Of a DNA stretch of 64,000 bases, positions 1 to 13,497 are shown piece after piece. The notes below the pieces were generated by a model that saw only the letters and a program-made list of their open reading frames with translations, was not told the origin of the DNA and searched no databases. The position numbers and the translations under genes were made by a program. Origin of the DNA: Muscardinus avellanarius (taxonomy: Eukaryota > Chordata > Mammalia > Rodentia > Gliridae); NCBI GenBank assembly GCA_963383645.1, contig OY726564.1, positions 116,768,915 to 116,832,914 of the forward strand, given 5' to 3'. Every line of letters starts with the position of its first letter. Within the stretch, counting starts at the first letter, position 1.

Positions 1-236
1 TCTACTTGAGACTGTCCTTTATCTGGGTTCTGGGTAGCCTGGGTAGCGTGTAGGTCAAAGGCGAGGCTTGGCCCTCAGCTGTGGTGCTGAATACAGGAGG
101 TGTTCACCTGCTTTCACAGGTGTTTGCAGGGCCTGTGCCACCTAAAGGTGGCCTACGTTTAGACGTATACACAGAGCCCCTTTTTCAGGACTTAAACTTT
201 CAGAGACAAAATCAACTTGACTAGAAAAGATAGGTT

Positions 237-428
237 TAGCGGGGCGTGGTGGCACACTCCTGTAATCCCAGTACTGAAGAGGCTGAGACGGGAGGGTCAC
301 AAGGCTCAAGGTTGGCCTCAGTCACAGCAACTTAAAGAGGCAATCAGCAACTTCTGTTTCAAATTAAAAAAAAAAAAAGAGGCTAGAATGCAGCTTATAG
401 CTAGAATTTCCCTGGATTCAATCCCTAG

Positions 429-430
<2 letters not shown>
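237..430 (+). repeat. SINE, squirrel B1-ID composite
   Basis: Left half 'ggggcgtggtggcacac', right half diverged; ends in a CA microsatellite. Confidence 0.85.

Positions 431-472
<42 letters not shown>
431..472. repeat. (CA)21 microsatellite
   Basis: Uninterrupted AC repeat at the 3' tail of the preceding SINE. Confidence 0.97.
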
Positions 473-474
<2 letters not shown>

Positions 475-799
475 ATTCATAGCAGCAGCAGGTGAGGCCC
501 CTCCACCAGAAGGAGTCCCTCTGCTCTTGCCCCGCCTTGGTCCAAACACCACAGTGCGCTGGTGAGCCGAAGCCCCGTCACGCTGTGCTGGTCATTCTGT
601 GTGCCCAGCATGCCATATAGGACCTTCCTCTCTTCCCACACCCCGCAATTCAGCCCCAGCGTTCCTGGGGAGTTGGGCCAAGTCCCTGTAGAAAGGGCCC
701 TCCCGGCCCTCCGGGCCCCCTCCCACAGGGGTCGGTGCTGGCTACAGGGTGTGTGCCCTGCTGCAGCCGCCCCAGCGTGCGTCTCTGTGCGTCCTGCAG

Positions 800-946
800 A
801 GTGGGTGTTTGTGGGCCTCGTGATCCTGGGAATCTTCCTCTTCTTCGTCCTGGTGGGGATCTGCTGGTGCCAGTGCTGCCCTCACAGCTGCTGCTGCTAC
901 GTCCGCTGCCCCTGCTGCCCAGAGTCCTGCTGCTGCCCTCAGGCCT
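800..946 (+). CDS. ILDR2: ILDR2 transmembrane and Cys-rich exon
   Basis: The exon is 147 bp, from the acceptor 'ctgcag' to the donor GTGAGTAAG. The first two bases complete a Glu codon. It encodes the single membrane helix followed by at least 12 cysteines in about 25 residues, likely palmitoylation sites as in LSR and ILDR1. Confidence 0.96.
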
Positions 947-3900
947 GTGAGTAAGGAGCCTGCGCCCCCGCCCTGCGCCCCCGCCAGGCTGGCCAGCGCC
1001 GGCTGACATCCGTCTGCCTCCCCTCCCGCATGTACCTGCACGCTTCGTATCCACACCATCTCCCCACGCATCGGGAATTCCCACGACACTTGGATGAGAG
1101 GAAGGACAGGCCCAGAGGGGTGGCTGCAGGACAGGGCGGCCCCCACCCCGGGCATCCAAGCTCAGGAAGCCTCTGCTAACTGCACCCCCAGCAGCCGCCC
1201 AGGAGCTGTATTTACTCCCATGATGAAATGGGAATAAACAATGGGGATTTACAGTTTACCTTCCTAGCCAAGCCCCTGTGGCATCCAGGTTGGCATCCCT
1301 ACCACATACCTGATACATCTGGAGACAGGTACCCACGCATCTCCAGTGGATTTAGGAATGAAGTGGCGTGAGAAGGAGCTGGTTCTAGGAATCAGAGCAG
1401 CCCCAAGGAGGCCCATTGCTTGCTCTGCTCCTGGGAAGCGGTCCTGGGTCCTCCTGGGAGCCACCCGCGGCCCCTGTGCAGGACTGCGTCTGTCCTCACC
1501 TGGGACGGCTCCGGGACAGCTTGCTGCTCAGTGGCCAGGCACTAACCCTAATTCCTGATGTAGCTGCCTGTTGGAGGAGCCCGGAGCCCAGGGGAGAGTG
1601 CTCCAAGACTCATGGTGCCTGGAGGTCAAAGGCCTCAGTGCAGGAGCTCCGCCCGCCAGGACAGGGAGTCCGGGGACTTCTGGTCTGAGGGTCGGGAGGT
1701 GGTGGGAAGACCTAATCTCTCACTCTTCATCTCCCTCACAGTGTACGAAGCGGGGAAGGCAGCCAAGGCCGGGTACCCCCCCTCCATCTGCGGTGTCCCG
1801 GGCCCTTACTCCATCCCCTCTGTCCCTTTGGGAGGAGGCCCCTCGTCCGCCATGCTGATGGACAAGCCGCACCCACCTCCCTTGGCACCAAGTGACTCCA
1901 CTGGAGGAAGCCACAGTGGTAAATGCGGCCGCCGCCTGCCCCTGGCCCTCACCCTGGCGATGGGGACAGTCATTGAGGTGTCTGACTTTGGGAACCGGCT
2001 GTCTCCATCCAGAGGTGGGGTCCTGCGCTGGGTCACATACCTCTGGAGTGCAGGTCAGGCTTTCCTGGGGCTGCAGGATGTTCCGACCCCTGCATCCTTC
2101 CTCGCCTCCGTGTTAACTGAGACTGAGGCAGGGTACCCGTGACTGTTGACCTTTTGCCCGGGGAGTTACCTCACCTGCCTTGTGTCCAGGACTGGGCGAG
2201 TACTGGAGGACCAGCACAGTGTGTGGACGGTGGTTTCTCTACGCAGCAGTAAGGCCTCCCTAGGGAGAGAGATGGACCTCTGCTGAAGAGTGTGCCCCTT
2301 GGAGTTCAGAGATGAATGCTGGTAGAGTCAGAGGAAGGAGAGATTTGCCCGGGCCTGGAGGAGCGTGTAGGTTTGGGAAGCGTGGGATGCCAAGCATCCC
2401 AGCAGGAAGGCCACCATGCAGAAACCCAGGGCAGGGAGAGTGCAGTGCGGATGGCTGGCACTGTCGGGCTGCGGGACCACCTGGAAGAAGGTGGACAGAT
2501 GGACGGATGCAGTAGGGCCAGATTGGGGAGGGCGGGGCACCCCTCCAGAAGCACTGGGGTGCAGGGGAGGGAGCTAGAGAGAACGCTGATGCAGGCTAAG
2601 CGTGTACAAGGTGGGGTGGGGGAGAGGCCCTGGACCAAAGATTCAGTGTGTTACATGAGCACCAGGCATCAGCTGCAGGCAGTGGCAAGCCCAGGGGCAC
2701 TTCCCAAGAAGCAGCGAGACGTTTCAGGACAAAGGGAGGCTTCCCAGTGGCCCCATGATCGGCCTCAGGTCATTGTTTGAGGGACTGGCCCGAGTGGGGC
2801 AGGATGAATCTGTGCAGAGGAAGGGAGGGAGGAGAGGGGGAGGGGCGGAGGGGATAGAGCCAGGCAGTAAGAATGCAGCTTTCCTGGAGGCTCTGAAGGG
2901 GGTAACAGGGCAGCACAGGTGGAGACTGCAGGCTTGTGGAAGGTGGTTGTTAAGCCCCACTGAGGATGGTGAGTCAGACATTTCTCCCTCCGAGAGTCTG
3001 GACCGCCTTGGGGGGAGTTGGGGGAGGCACCCAGGCACTTAGCACCGAGCGGAGATCCTCCGCGCGGAATCTGTGTCGGTGTTTTTCTCTCCCTGGAACT
3101 ATTAGTGGAATTCTGACGTCTGCGGCTGGGAATGAGTCACAGGCTGCGAGGTAGCCGTTAATGATCAAGGACACACAGAGAAATTAGATAAAGACGGCAC
3201 GGTCCCGTCCCCATGGGATGGCGTGGGCACAGAGATAGCGGCGAAACTTGTGCTCATTATTGGCTTCTTTTCCCTTCCTCCCTAATCTCCTTTTCTTTCC
3301 TCCCCCCTTGCTTTAATTTAATGGATGATCATAATAAAAAGAGTCCTGTTCAGAGAATGGCAAACACTTCCTCTCTCTTGTGTGAACCCCTTCGCAGCCC
3401 CTGGCTGCCGCAGCATAATCACTTCCGATCGCACTCATAACCAAGTGCGATCGGAAGTGGCCTTAGAAATAGGAGACCATACCACCCCAGGGAACAAGAA
3501 GCCCCCAAGTAGGGCGGTCAGTTCTGGGTGGGCCAGGTGGCCGGCCTGGTGGCTTCTGCAGGGGCGCAACCTCTCCGTCTTCTGTGCCTTCTTCCCTTGA
3601 TGACTGCGGTAGTCCAGGGACGTGATGGAGAAGGGTGTGCCTCGCCCCACGCGTTCCTCGTTTCCCAGGAATGAGAAGTTCCCCAGGAACTCCTCCCGCC
3701 GTGGGCCGGCTTCCTCTGCATTCTGTGGCAGGAGCTGTTCCGTGTCCATTCCTAACTCAGGTGGGCTGGCACTAATCAACACTCCCTTCTTGGGCCCAAA
3801 CAACTATTTGTCTTGGAAGTGAACAAAATCAGGGCTCTGTGAGGCAGGAAGCAGAGCAGAGGTGGCGCCCTGTGTCCACCACAGCCCACCTGGACCAAAT

Positions 3901-6900
3901 ATCAGTACCAGGACAGAGTTGTTCGTGGTCCCCCAGGACACGTGTCTGTGCTCATGGTCCCATGGGCAGCGTTAGTGATGGCTTCTGGCTAGTTCTCCTT
4001 TAGATAGGTGGCTTAGGCCAATGCAGATTATTCTTTAAAGAATGCTAAAAATGTTAGGAGATGCTGATTTATAAAAATGCAAAGTTAGCCTTATTTATAT
4101 GTCTCTGCTACTTCACGCACGGCAGGGTGATCGTCTAGCACGTCGTTTTCAGGCTACCTTTGTACATGGCGCTCTTTGGGACCCTCTGCCGTCGCACAGG
4201 TGTCTGAGGAGCAGGCGTGGCATAGCTGTGGCTTAGCTAATCAGAGAGGCAAGGATGCCCCGCTGTCCTCCTGTGTCTCTGGGCCCATCCAGGCTAGCGG
4301 CAAGGCTGTCTCTTTACAGAATGTCCACACTCCGCTATGCCCCTGCCCCTCTCCTCCTCACAGCAGACTCCTCCAAAGAGTTTTGGCTATTTAATGTTTC
4401 TCTGTCCTCTGTTCTCCCCAGTCAGCTAACTCCTGTCTTGCTGCTGCTCCCAGCCCCCCGGGAACAGCTCTGCAGCTTCCCTGGCCAGGTCTCCCGGGGG
4501 CTTTTCAATCTTCGCCTTGGTTGCATCTCAAGAGCACAGACCAGCCCTTTGTGACCACCGTCCTCCGCTGCTCTGAGCGCTGTTCTTCGTGGTTGTCTCG
4601 CTGTTCCTCCTCCGTGGGTCTCCCAGCTGTCGGTATTCCCATTTCATCCTCCCCGGGAAACCCCGAGTTCTCCAGGCTGCGGTCTTCTCTGTGCTAAGTC
4701 TGTCCTCTCCTCGGTCCCCTAGATTCCACACCTCTGGGCCTCTCCACCCAGATGTCCTTCAGACTTTGAACCCTGCCTCTCTGAAATCCGCTGCGTCTCC
4801 ACTTGAGACCAGATCCTGCGGTCCCATCTCAGTGCATGGCTCCGTGCCCTCCTAGGGGCCAGGCCAGAGTGGGGACTTCATCCTTATCCCTCCCTCACGG
4901 TGAAGGTCACCGTGTCCTGCTTGCCCCTCGGGATGACCCCGTGTTGGCCCACTTTGCCCCATCCCTGCTGCAGCCGCCTGGTCCCCACCCCTGTGCCCTC
5001 TTCCCTTGATGAACGCAGTGGCCATCCCCGCCCGGCCCTTCCGCACCTACCCTGCTCGCTCTAGCCAGCCCGCCTGGCCTCCACTCATCTCACGCGCAGG
5101 AGAATTGAGGAGACACGTACGGTGTTGAAATGTCATTTTCAAAGTTAATAAGGATATGTCTATATATAATCCAGGCCTACTGTACGTATACAGAGAATCT
5201 GCACATTTCAAGAATCACTTCGCCCACAGTTGAGCTGCTGTCGTCGGGGGCGGATGTGGCGGCTGCGCTCAGCCTCTCTTGTTTGTTAGGTAGGGCAGGG
5301 AGACCGAGGCTATATCCATGGAGGCCTACCTCAGAGACTTCCTTTGCAAGTCTTCTAAGTTGGAGTTTTGCCTTTAAAGGGGAAATTAGCCAAAAAATAG
5401 TTAAGCCATAATTGGGTCAAAAGTATCATTTCAAATCCTTTAACGATAAGAGTTTTTGAAATCATAGTTCGACACCAAAGGGAGTAAATACTCCCGCTGC
5501 TCCTCCCCGTAGAGCAGGCGCTGGTGAGGCTGGTCGATTAGAAATTAGATCAGCTGAGGTGTGAAGACAGCACTGCCAAGGGACTCGGCCAGAGCCAACC
5601 TGAAGATTCAGCAAGTCCTCCAGGGCCTGTGCAACACATCCCAGGAGAGGAGCCTCCTTCCAGATGAGCTGGCTTTGGCCAGTAGCCTGCAGCGTTTCTT
5701 GTTCAGATAGTGCTGCACATCAGAGTCTCTGACCTTCTGACAGATCCCAGATAAAAATCAATCCAGTGCTATTCCAGGTACCTTCAAATCAAGACACACT
5801 TGATGGACGCCCATTCATTTCCCTGCCCTCGAGGAGTTTACAGTCTAGAGGAGTGATGGCTCGGGCTTGTGACCAGAGGTGAACGGAATAAGAGATACAG
5901 GGCAGTGATGTCAGGACTGTGGTCTTGACGAGGTGCAGGGCTGGGAAGGAAAACCTCTGGAGAGGAGGGCTCGAGAGAGGCTTCCTGGGGACTGGTGTGC
6001 TCTCGAGCGTATGCCACACAGAGCCAGATTCTACCAGGATGAGAGAATAAGTTAGTGTTGGGCACAGCAAACTTAGAGCTTACCGTGAAAACAAAAGCAG
6101 CAGTGGCAGCCCACACCTTTTAAAGGGAGTTTCCTTTGCCTAGATTTTGTTGCTGAGACCAAATGGATTCTGGCTCTGAAGTCTAAAGATCAATACTTTG
6201 CCTCTGTTTTTTCTGACAAATAGGAGGAAATAAGAGTTCCTGAGGCCGGACATGGTGGCCCACGCTTGTAATCCCAGTACTTGGGAGGCCCCGAGACAGA
6301 AGGATCGCAGGTTCATGGCCACCCTCAGCAATGTAAATGTAGAGCAAGAGTGAGACCCAGCTTCCAAATTAAAAGAGAAGAAAATAGGGACGAGGGTATA
6401 GCTCAGTGTTACAATGCCCCGGGTTCCATTCCGAGTACCCTCCCCCAAAGAAGAGCTTCTGGAGTCGTGGGCTGCCGTGGCTGAGAAGTCAAAATCGGAA
6501 GTATCGATCAGTGAAGCATCTTTATAATGGCAGTGGGAAAAGACATAACTGTTCGTTTGAGGCTGTAGCTACTGGGACTTGCAAAGACCCGATACACAGT
6601 CAAATCTGTGTCACAACAAGGAGTGTAATTTTTATTTTTACAATGACACAGAAACAATCTCAGCTCCAGTCCAAGTTGCGTTTAACTGAGGAGCTCCAGC
6701 TGTTGCTCAGGGTAGCTGCCGTATCTCTTCGCCAAGGGACAGCTGCTGCGTGGACCCAGCCACCCCTTCCCCACCATGATCTTTATCTCAGTTTTACTGA
6801 GTCTTCACTCAGAAGTGCTGCACTTAGGAAGAATACCTAGACGAAGCCACTGCCACAGGGAGAGCAGGCCCTTTCCCTAAGGCCAGAACCATCCCAGTGT

Positions 6901-9900
6901 TCTCAGAAAATTCACACTGACCACAAACTAACCCGAGCCCTGCTGCTTCCTCGGACTACCACGCAGGCCTTGCCCTTCCTGCTCAAAATGCTCCAAGATG
7001 CCACTCACACGGCCTCATCTGCCATATCACTTTGTAATCCATGACATGTAATTTCTGTTCCCAGTTTCTCTCCATCCATCCACCCATCCATCCATACACC
7101 CATCCATCCATCCATCCATCCATCCATCCATCCATCCATCCATCCATCCCTGCTTTCATTCATTCACTTGAATGCACGTGGTTTTGAGCATCTATAATGT
7201 GCCAGGCTCCATGCTAGGTGCTAGAGATGTGGAGGGACAGACACCTAGTACTTGTCTTCAGGAAGCTGTTCCTCTGTAGATAGACATTCTGCTGAAATAC
7301 TCCTTCTAAAGAACGTATCCGCCCGTCCCGCTCCCAGGCTGGCAGCACTTCAGCGAGTATTGAGGAAGGGCTCACATAGGTAAGCACAGTCCCAGGCACG
7401 TGGAGATGCTGACCGCTAAGGCTTCTTTTCCTTCAAGAGGAAGGAATACTGGAGAAGATTAGACAGTTCATTAAATGACTCAAAACAAACTAGAATATAC
7501 GAAGACCCTTAACAACAGTTTGAGCTGACTGATCCGTAGATTAGGAAAAAGATTCCAACAGAAAGAGATAAAACTGCCCTAGCTAGAGCATCGAGGGACG
7601 TCCTTTGGACAAGGTGTGTGAGCGGCCTGTAATAATGACAAAGAACTCCCAAGTGCCCCACTGATTTGCTCTATGGTCCTCTCTTATTTAAAAGCTTACT
7701 CAAAGCGTGTGGAGTGTTCCTTACATGAGAACCGAGTCCTGATGGGCCGTCATTTATTTGGGACCCGTCAATCAGCACCAGCAGCATGCCCACAAGACGC
7801 CTAGCCCTGTTCCCAGCCCTGCACCCTGCCCGTCAGCCATAACTGCCTGGGTGCAGACATAGCATTTCGTGGGATAATTGCATTTTAATTGAACTGTCTG
7901 TACCTCTCTGGAAACGCCTCTGCAGAGACAGGAGAATGTGTAGCTTGATAAAATTATTTCTCCTAATAATTGCTTCTGCATAAGGATTAGGGACCTAACC
8001 TCTGGGAAAAGGTGCCACTAAAAAACATGTGCTGAGACCCATTAATTTTTCTTTTCCAAGCAATTTCTCAATCTGAGGCGGATGTGCACTGCCCGGGTCT
8101 CCTGCGTAGAAAGTCAGTGCACCTGCAAATGGGTGTGTGGGCGGCTCTCTGCCTTCAGTGCTGCCAGCAACTAGATAGCTCATGGCGGTGGGGTTGGGGT
8201 GGGCTTTGCCCACAATGAGGGTCACCTCCCCGGAGACTGTGTGCCAGGGATTTCTCCGGAGGCACCAGTAGCTGTGTGAGTTCTCCTATGGCATCTCCCC
8301 TCTTTGGGAGCAGGGGGTCCCGGGTTGGGGCAGTCCCTTCTAGCCCTCTGCACAGTTCTCCTGACAGGAAGCGAGGACCACACCACACACCACAGCCATC
8401 TCCCACTTGGGGCTGTGTCTTCTTCATCTACCTTTTTTTTTTTAACACTCTCCTCCTAGACTCTGGAGGGGCAGGATGTCCGTGTAGTTACCAGTCAATG
8501 AGGGCTCACCCTCCAGCCCTGGTGCTGCCCAGTGACTCCTGGAGAAGACAGCACATCCCCCTGAGCTCAAGCTTTCTCAACAACAAATCAGCTGCTAATA
8601 GTATTTCCTGGAGCGGTGTGCGGAGTGAGCACGTGTGCAACATTTACCACGGTGTCTGGCACATCCCGGTGCCTCCCCTCCGGTGTTGCCCAGCTCCCGC
8701 GTCTGCCCCATTCCACCGTTCCTTCCTCTCTTTCATTTTTTCCCCTTTACCTTCTCTGTGCTTTGGGGCTGCTGATGTCTGGTCACCCCGGGATGATACT
8801 GAGCTAGACGGATGCTTAAATGCCGGGGGCTTAGACAGCCTTTGACCTTGACAAGGCCCGTGAAGGAGACGCTTTGGTTTTTTATTAAGCCCTGAAGATA
8901 GCACCTGCTTGTCACCACATAGCAGCAGGTTTAATTAGTCGTGTCTAAAATTTGGTATTCCTTTTCCTAAAAGGAAAGGCTGGAGGGATAACATGGAGCC
9001 GTGCTTAGAAACCCATGTGTTTGCCTCGTTCTGTGCCTCTACGTGTATAATCCAGAATCTAATATTAGTGCTCAGGCACCACCCAGTTTAAGGTATTTTG
9101 TGCCGTCTCCCTGGCGACTAGAGGCTGTCAGGCCACCTTTACGGAGGTCCCTGATGTGTGGACATCTGCGCTCCTCCCACCAAGCGGAGGTGTGAGCCTC
9201 AGACGCCAGCGTCCTCAGTCTAGAAAGTGGTTTTTAATGTGTGTGCCCTGCTCCCTCAACTCGAAGGCCGAGAGGTGAGCGTTCAGCGGTGCTGTAGGAT
9301 GTCAAAAAATCAAGACGCTCAGGGTAACACCTGACTGAATTCCCACAAAGGGATTTTGTTGCTGACCGTGGGTCTGCTGTTCCGGGGCACCTCTGGCAGA
9401 GGAGCTCTGAGACGTGGTCTTGCAGGTGTAGGGACAGGTTTAGTCCTGGATGACTGCGGAGCTGCTCTCATCAGGGGCCATGTGCTCTACTTGGTGAAAT
9501 GAAGGCAGCCTCCTCCTCCTGGTGGTCTCCCTTCTCAGCTCGCCCTCTCCTGCTTCCTCCACAGTCCGCAAAGGGTACCGGATCCAAGCCGACAAAGAGC
9601 GGGACTCCATGAAGGTGCTGTACTATGTGGAGAAGGAGCTGGCGCAGTTTGATCCGGCCAGAAGGATGCGCAGCCGATGTGAGCACCTACTAGTTCTGTG
9701 TGATCTGTGTGTCCTGCAGGGTGCTGTGGCCTAGAGGACTTGGGGCTCCGCACAGCCAGCAGCCCTGAGCTTGCCAGGCGCTGGGAGCTTCACGCACAGA
9801 AGGGAGCAGGGGGCTCTGGTGTGGAGACAGCAGCAGTCATGGACCCCTCATGGGGCCGTCAGTATCGATTGCTGTGGCTTTTCAACTCTAGGGTTAGAAC

Positions 9901-11998
9901 TGTTTTATAAGAACACTTTCCCAGCAAGGCGTGATGGCACACGCTGCTTGTAATCCCACTCGGCATTTGGGAGGCTGAGCCAGGAGGATTGCGGTTTGCG
10001 GCCAGCCTCAGCTACTTAGTGAGGCCCTCTGTAACTCAGTGAGACCCTGTTTCAATATAAAGGATATAGCTTGGAGGTAGAATGCCCCGGGGTTTTATCA
10101 CCAGTATCGCAACAAACAAACAAACAACCACACTTTTTCAGCCAGGCATGGTGCATGCCTATTATCCCTATACTTGGGAGGCAGAGATAGGATCATAAGT
10201 TTGAGGCCAGCCTCAGCAACTTAATGAGACCCTGTTTCAAAATAAAAACAAACAAAAGAGAGCTTGGGGTATACACTGGAGGTAGAATGTCCCCTGGGAT
10301 CAATCCAAAGCACCAAAATAAATAAAACATTTTCCCCCTAAGGCCCCTTTAAAACCTATTTGCAATCATGCCTTCAGATGGGAAACTCCAGCATCTGCCT
10401 TTTCCAATATGAGAGGCCCCAGCGCTGAATGGCCCAGTGTCCACCTGCCGCCGTGGGGCCTCCATGAAGGCTGAAGAGTCTAGCAAAAGAGCCGGGCGTG
10501 GTGGCGCACACTTGTAATCCCAGCATTCCGGAGGCTGAGACAGGAGGACTGCAGTTAGAGGACAGCCTCAGCTACTACTTAGTGAAGCCCCGTGCAACTC
10601 AGTGAGACCCTGTTTTAAACTAAAGAATGACAAGCTGGGCGTAGTGGCACGCACTTGTAATCCCAGCATTCGGGAGGCTGAGACCTGGAGGACCGCGGTT
10701 CGTGGACAGCCTCAGCTACTTAGTGAGGCCCTCTGCAACTCAGTGAGACCCGGTTTCAAAATAAAGAATAAAAAATAGGGCAGGGGGTGTAGCTCGGAGG
10801 TCAAACGCCCCTGGGTTCCATCCCCAGACCCGCAAAAATAAATAAGTAAATAAATAAATAATGAATAACAAACAAATCTGGCAAGAAGGGGCCACCCTTC
10901 CTGAGAGGCCAGCCCCAGGGGTGGCCGCGAGCACAGGCTGCTCCTCCTTCAAAGGACTTCTTAATGACCAAGTCTGTAGGTGCGGCACAGCAGGTGCGGC
11001 ACAGCGGCCGCCACAGGATTGTTAGGGCAGATTCCAGATTATGGTCTGTCATGGGGCCGAGGATAGGCTGTCAGCGGGTGCTGCGGGCGGGCGGGCAGTG
11101 GGGTCACTGTGCACTTTCTTTGAACCCTCCTCTTCTTGGAAGCAACCAGAGGCTTGATGGAATTGTTGGGAAAACAGTCCCAGACTAGAAGAGCTTTATT
11201 CAGATTAAGGACAACATATTCCACCCCGTTTGCAATTCTAAATCCATCCTGTCTGCCTTGAAGCCATCGCTGGGGCCTCCCACCACCGACTATAAAAAGA
11301 CCACTCCAGATTGGAATGTCAGGCATGCAGATGTCACCCTCCTGACAAGCAGTTGTGACGGGTTGTCATGGAGCCCTGGAAGGGGACAGAGTCAGGGATC
11401 AAGGGGAAGCCTGGCAAGCAATCTGCGAATCTCACAGCTCAGAGGCAAAGTTAGCTGCAGTTTGAGACAGTCCCAGGTCTCAGGGAAGCTCCTGTCTGCC
11501 TTTGTGGACTGACACGGTCACAGGGGCCGCTGGCCATAAGACAGTGGAATCTCAGAGTCGAAGGGACTCTGGAGACGACCCAGGTCAACCTCTGCCATGC
11601 AGAGGAGGACATGGAAGCCGGAACCAGGAGCGGAAGCCAGCTCTGCTGAGAGCCAGCCCCGCCATCTTTACAGAAGTGTTTGAGCAAACTGGGCGGGGGA
11701 GGGGAGTCCATGGCTGGAGTTTCTGTTGAGACCACGGCCTTCTCCCTGTGGAGCCTCAGAGTGAACAGATGGACTCAGGTGGGGGACCCACAGACAGTGA
11801 GGCAGAGAGGGAATACAGGCAGTGAGTCCTCTGGGCCAGCACCAGGCCTGGAGCCCAGCGCGCCTGGCCCACAGGTTAGCATGGCAGCGCCTGCGCGGGA
11901 AGGAGAGGGGTGCAGCCTACCCTGCTCTGGGCTGCTGCTCTTTTTCCTAAAGAGCAAAGTAAACCCCAGGGCAGGTCATGGAAAGAGAGGGTGGCGGG

Positions 11999-12033
<35 letters not shown>

Positions 12034-13449
12034 GGTATTGCTGAGGATGGAACCCAGGGACATTCTACCTCCTAGCTACACTCCCAGCTCTATTTTATTT
12101 TTTATTTGGAAACAGGGTCTCACTAAGTTGCTGAGAGCCTTGCTAAGTTGCTGCTGAGGCTGGCTTTGAACCTGAGCTATCCTCCTGTCTCAGCCTCCCA
12201 GGTGCTGGGATCGAGGTGTGGGCCACCGTGTCCAGTTGGAACAGGATATTCTTGCAAGTCTCATTCTAAAATGATCTCTGGGTTTCAGGTTGCGCAGGGA
12301 GTCATGGGTTGGGAGTTTGATGCTTCTAAATTCACTAAGCTGTATAAGCCCTGCTCACCTTGCCCTTAATAAGTTTCGAGCTGCTCTTGGAATATATTTT
12401 CTGGTACTGAAGATGGAAATCAGGGACATTGTACCTCCGAGCTACACCTCAGCCCTATTTTTTATTATTTATTTTGAAACAGGGTCTCACTGAGTTGCAA
12501 AGCGCCTAAGTAGCTGAGGATGTCTGAACCGGGATCCTCCTGTCTCAGCCTCCCAAATGCTGGGATCACAAGCGTGTATCACCGTGCCCGGTTTCTTGGA
12601 ATGTTTTTAGTCTGGAAATTCCTAGAGCAGAGACCAGCAAATGCCACCTCCTGGGCCAACAATGTTCCAATTTCTGTTTTTGAAAATGAAATTTTATTGA
12701 AACACGGCCGTGTGAATCCACGTGCACCTCACCTACGACTGAGTTCATCCTGGAAGGTCGAGTTGAATACTTAGGACGTCTTTGCTCCCAAAGCTTGGGC
12801 GACTCCCTAGCTCTCTGGAGAAAGTTTGCCCATCCACACCCCGGAGCCACATCCTTGGATGTGTGAAGTGGGGGATGCCGATGTTCGCGTTCAACTCGGC
12901 AAACATTTTAGTGTAACATACATCCTGGACAGTGTGTCACTGGCGGTTAAAACGGGGCAGTCTTTACTAGCTGGAGAAATGCAAAACGTCAAGTTTTCCC
13001 CAGAGCCTGGGGATACTCTGAGCCACCCGTGGGATTTTACAGTGGTCTCCTTTGGTGCATTTTAAAGTTCTTTTCTGTATGGTTCCTAGGGAATCAGAAC
13101 TCACTGGAATCATGAGAGAGGAAACGTTATAGATTATTTGCTTATTTTTATGCTATTGAGGATTGAGATCTGGTGCATTCTACTTCTGAGCTACATCTCC
13201 AGCCCTATTTTGTTTTTTGTTTTGAAACAAGATCTTACTAAATCTCTGAAATCCTCACTAAGCTGTGGAGGCTGGCCTCAAACCTGAGATCCTCCTGTCT
13301 CAACCTCCCAAGTACTTTGATCACCGGCATGTGTCACCATGTCTGACTTAGATTATATTAATCAATATAGTATCTGAGTTTTTTTTTCCTTTAAAATAGG
13401 CATAAACTAATCCATTCTGCTTGAGAGAGAGAAAAATTTTTTTAGTTAA

Positions 13450-13497
<48 letters not shown>

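Larger units (their letters stand above)
1..799 (+). other. ILDR2: ILDR2 intron upstream of the transmembrane exon
   Basis: This is non-coding sequence ending in the acceptor 'gtcctgcag' at 791-799. It contains one SINE with a CA microsatellite tail and nothing else recognisable. The open frames across 562-954 are read-through of the intron into the exon. Confidence 0.85.
1919..9564 (+). other. ILDR2: ILDR2 intron, 7.6 kb
   Basis: The intron holds one SINE (6243-6447), two L2-like fragments, a CATC microsatellite and a perfect 16-bp inverted repeat at 3420-3459. SINE density is low for this window (1 in 7.6 kb), so parts may be constrained, but I recognise no coding exon. Confidence 0.8.
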
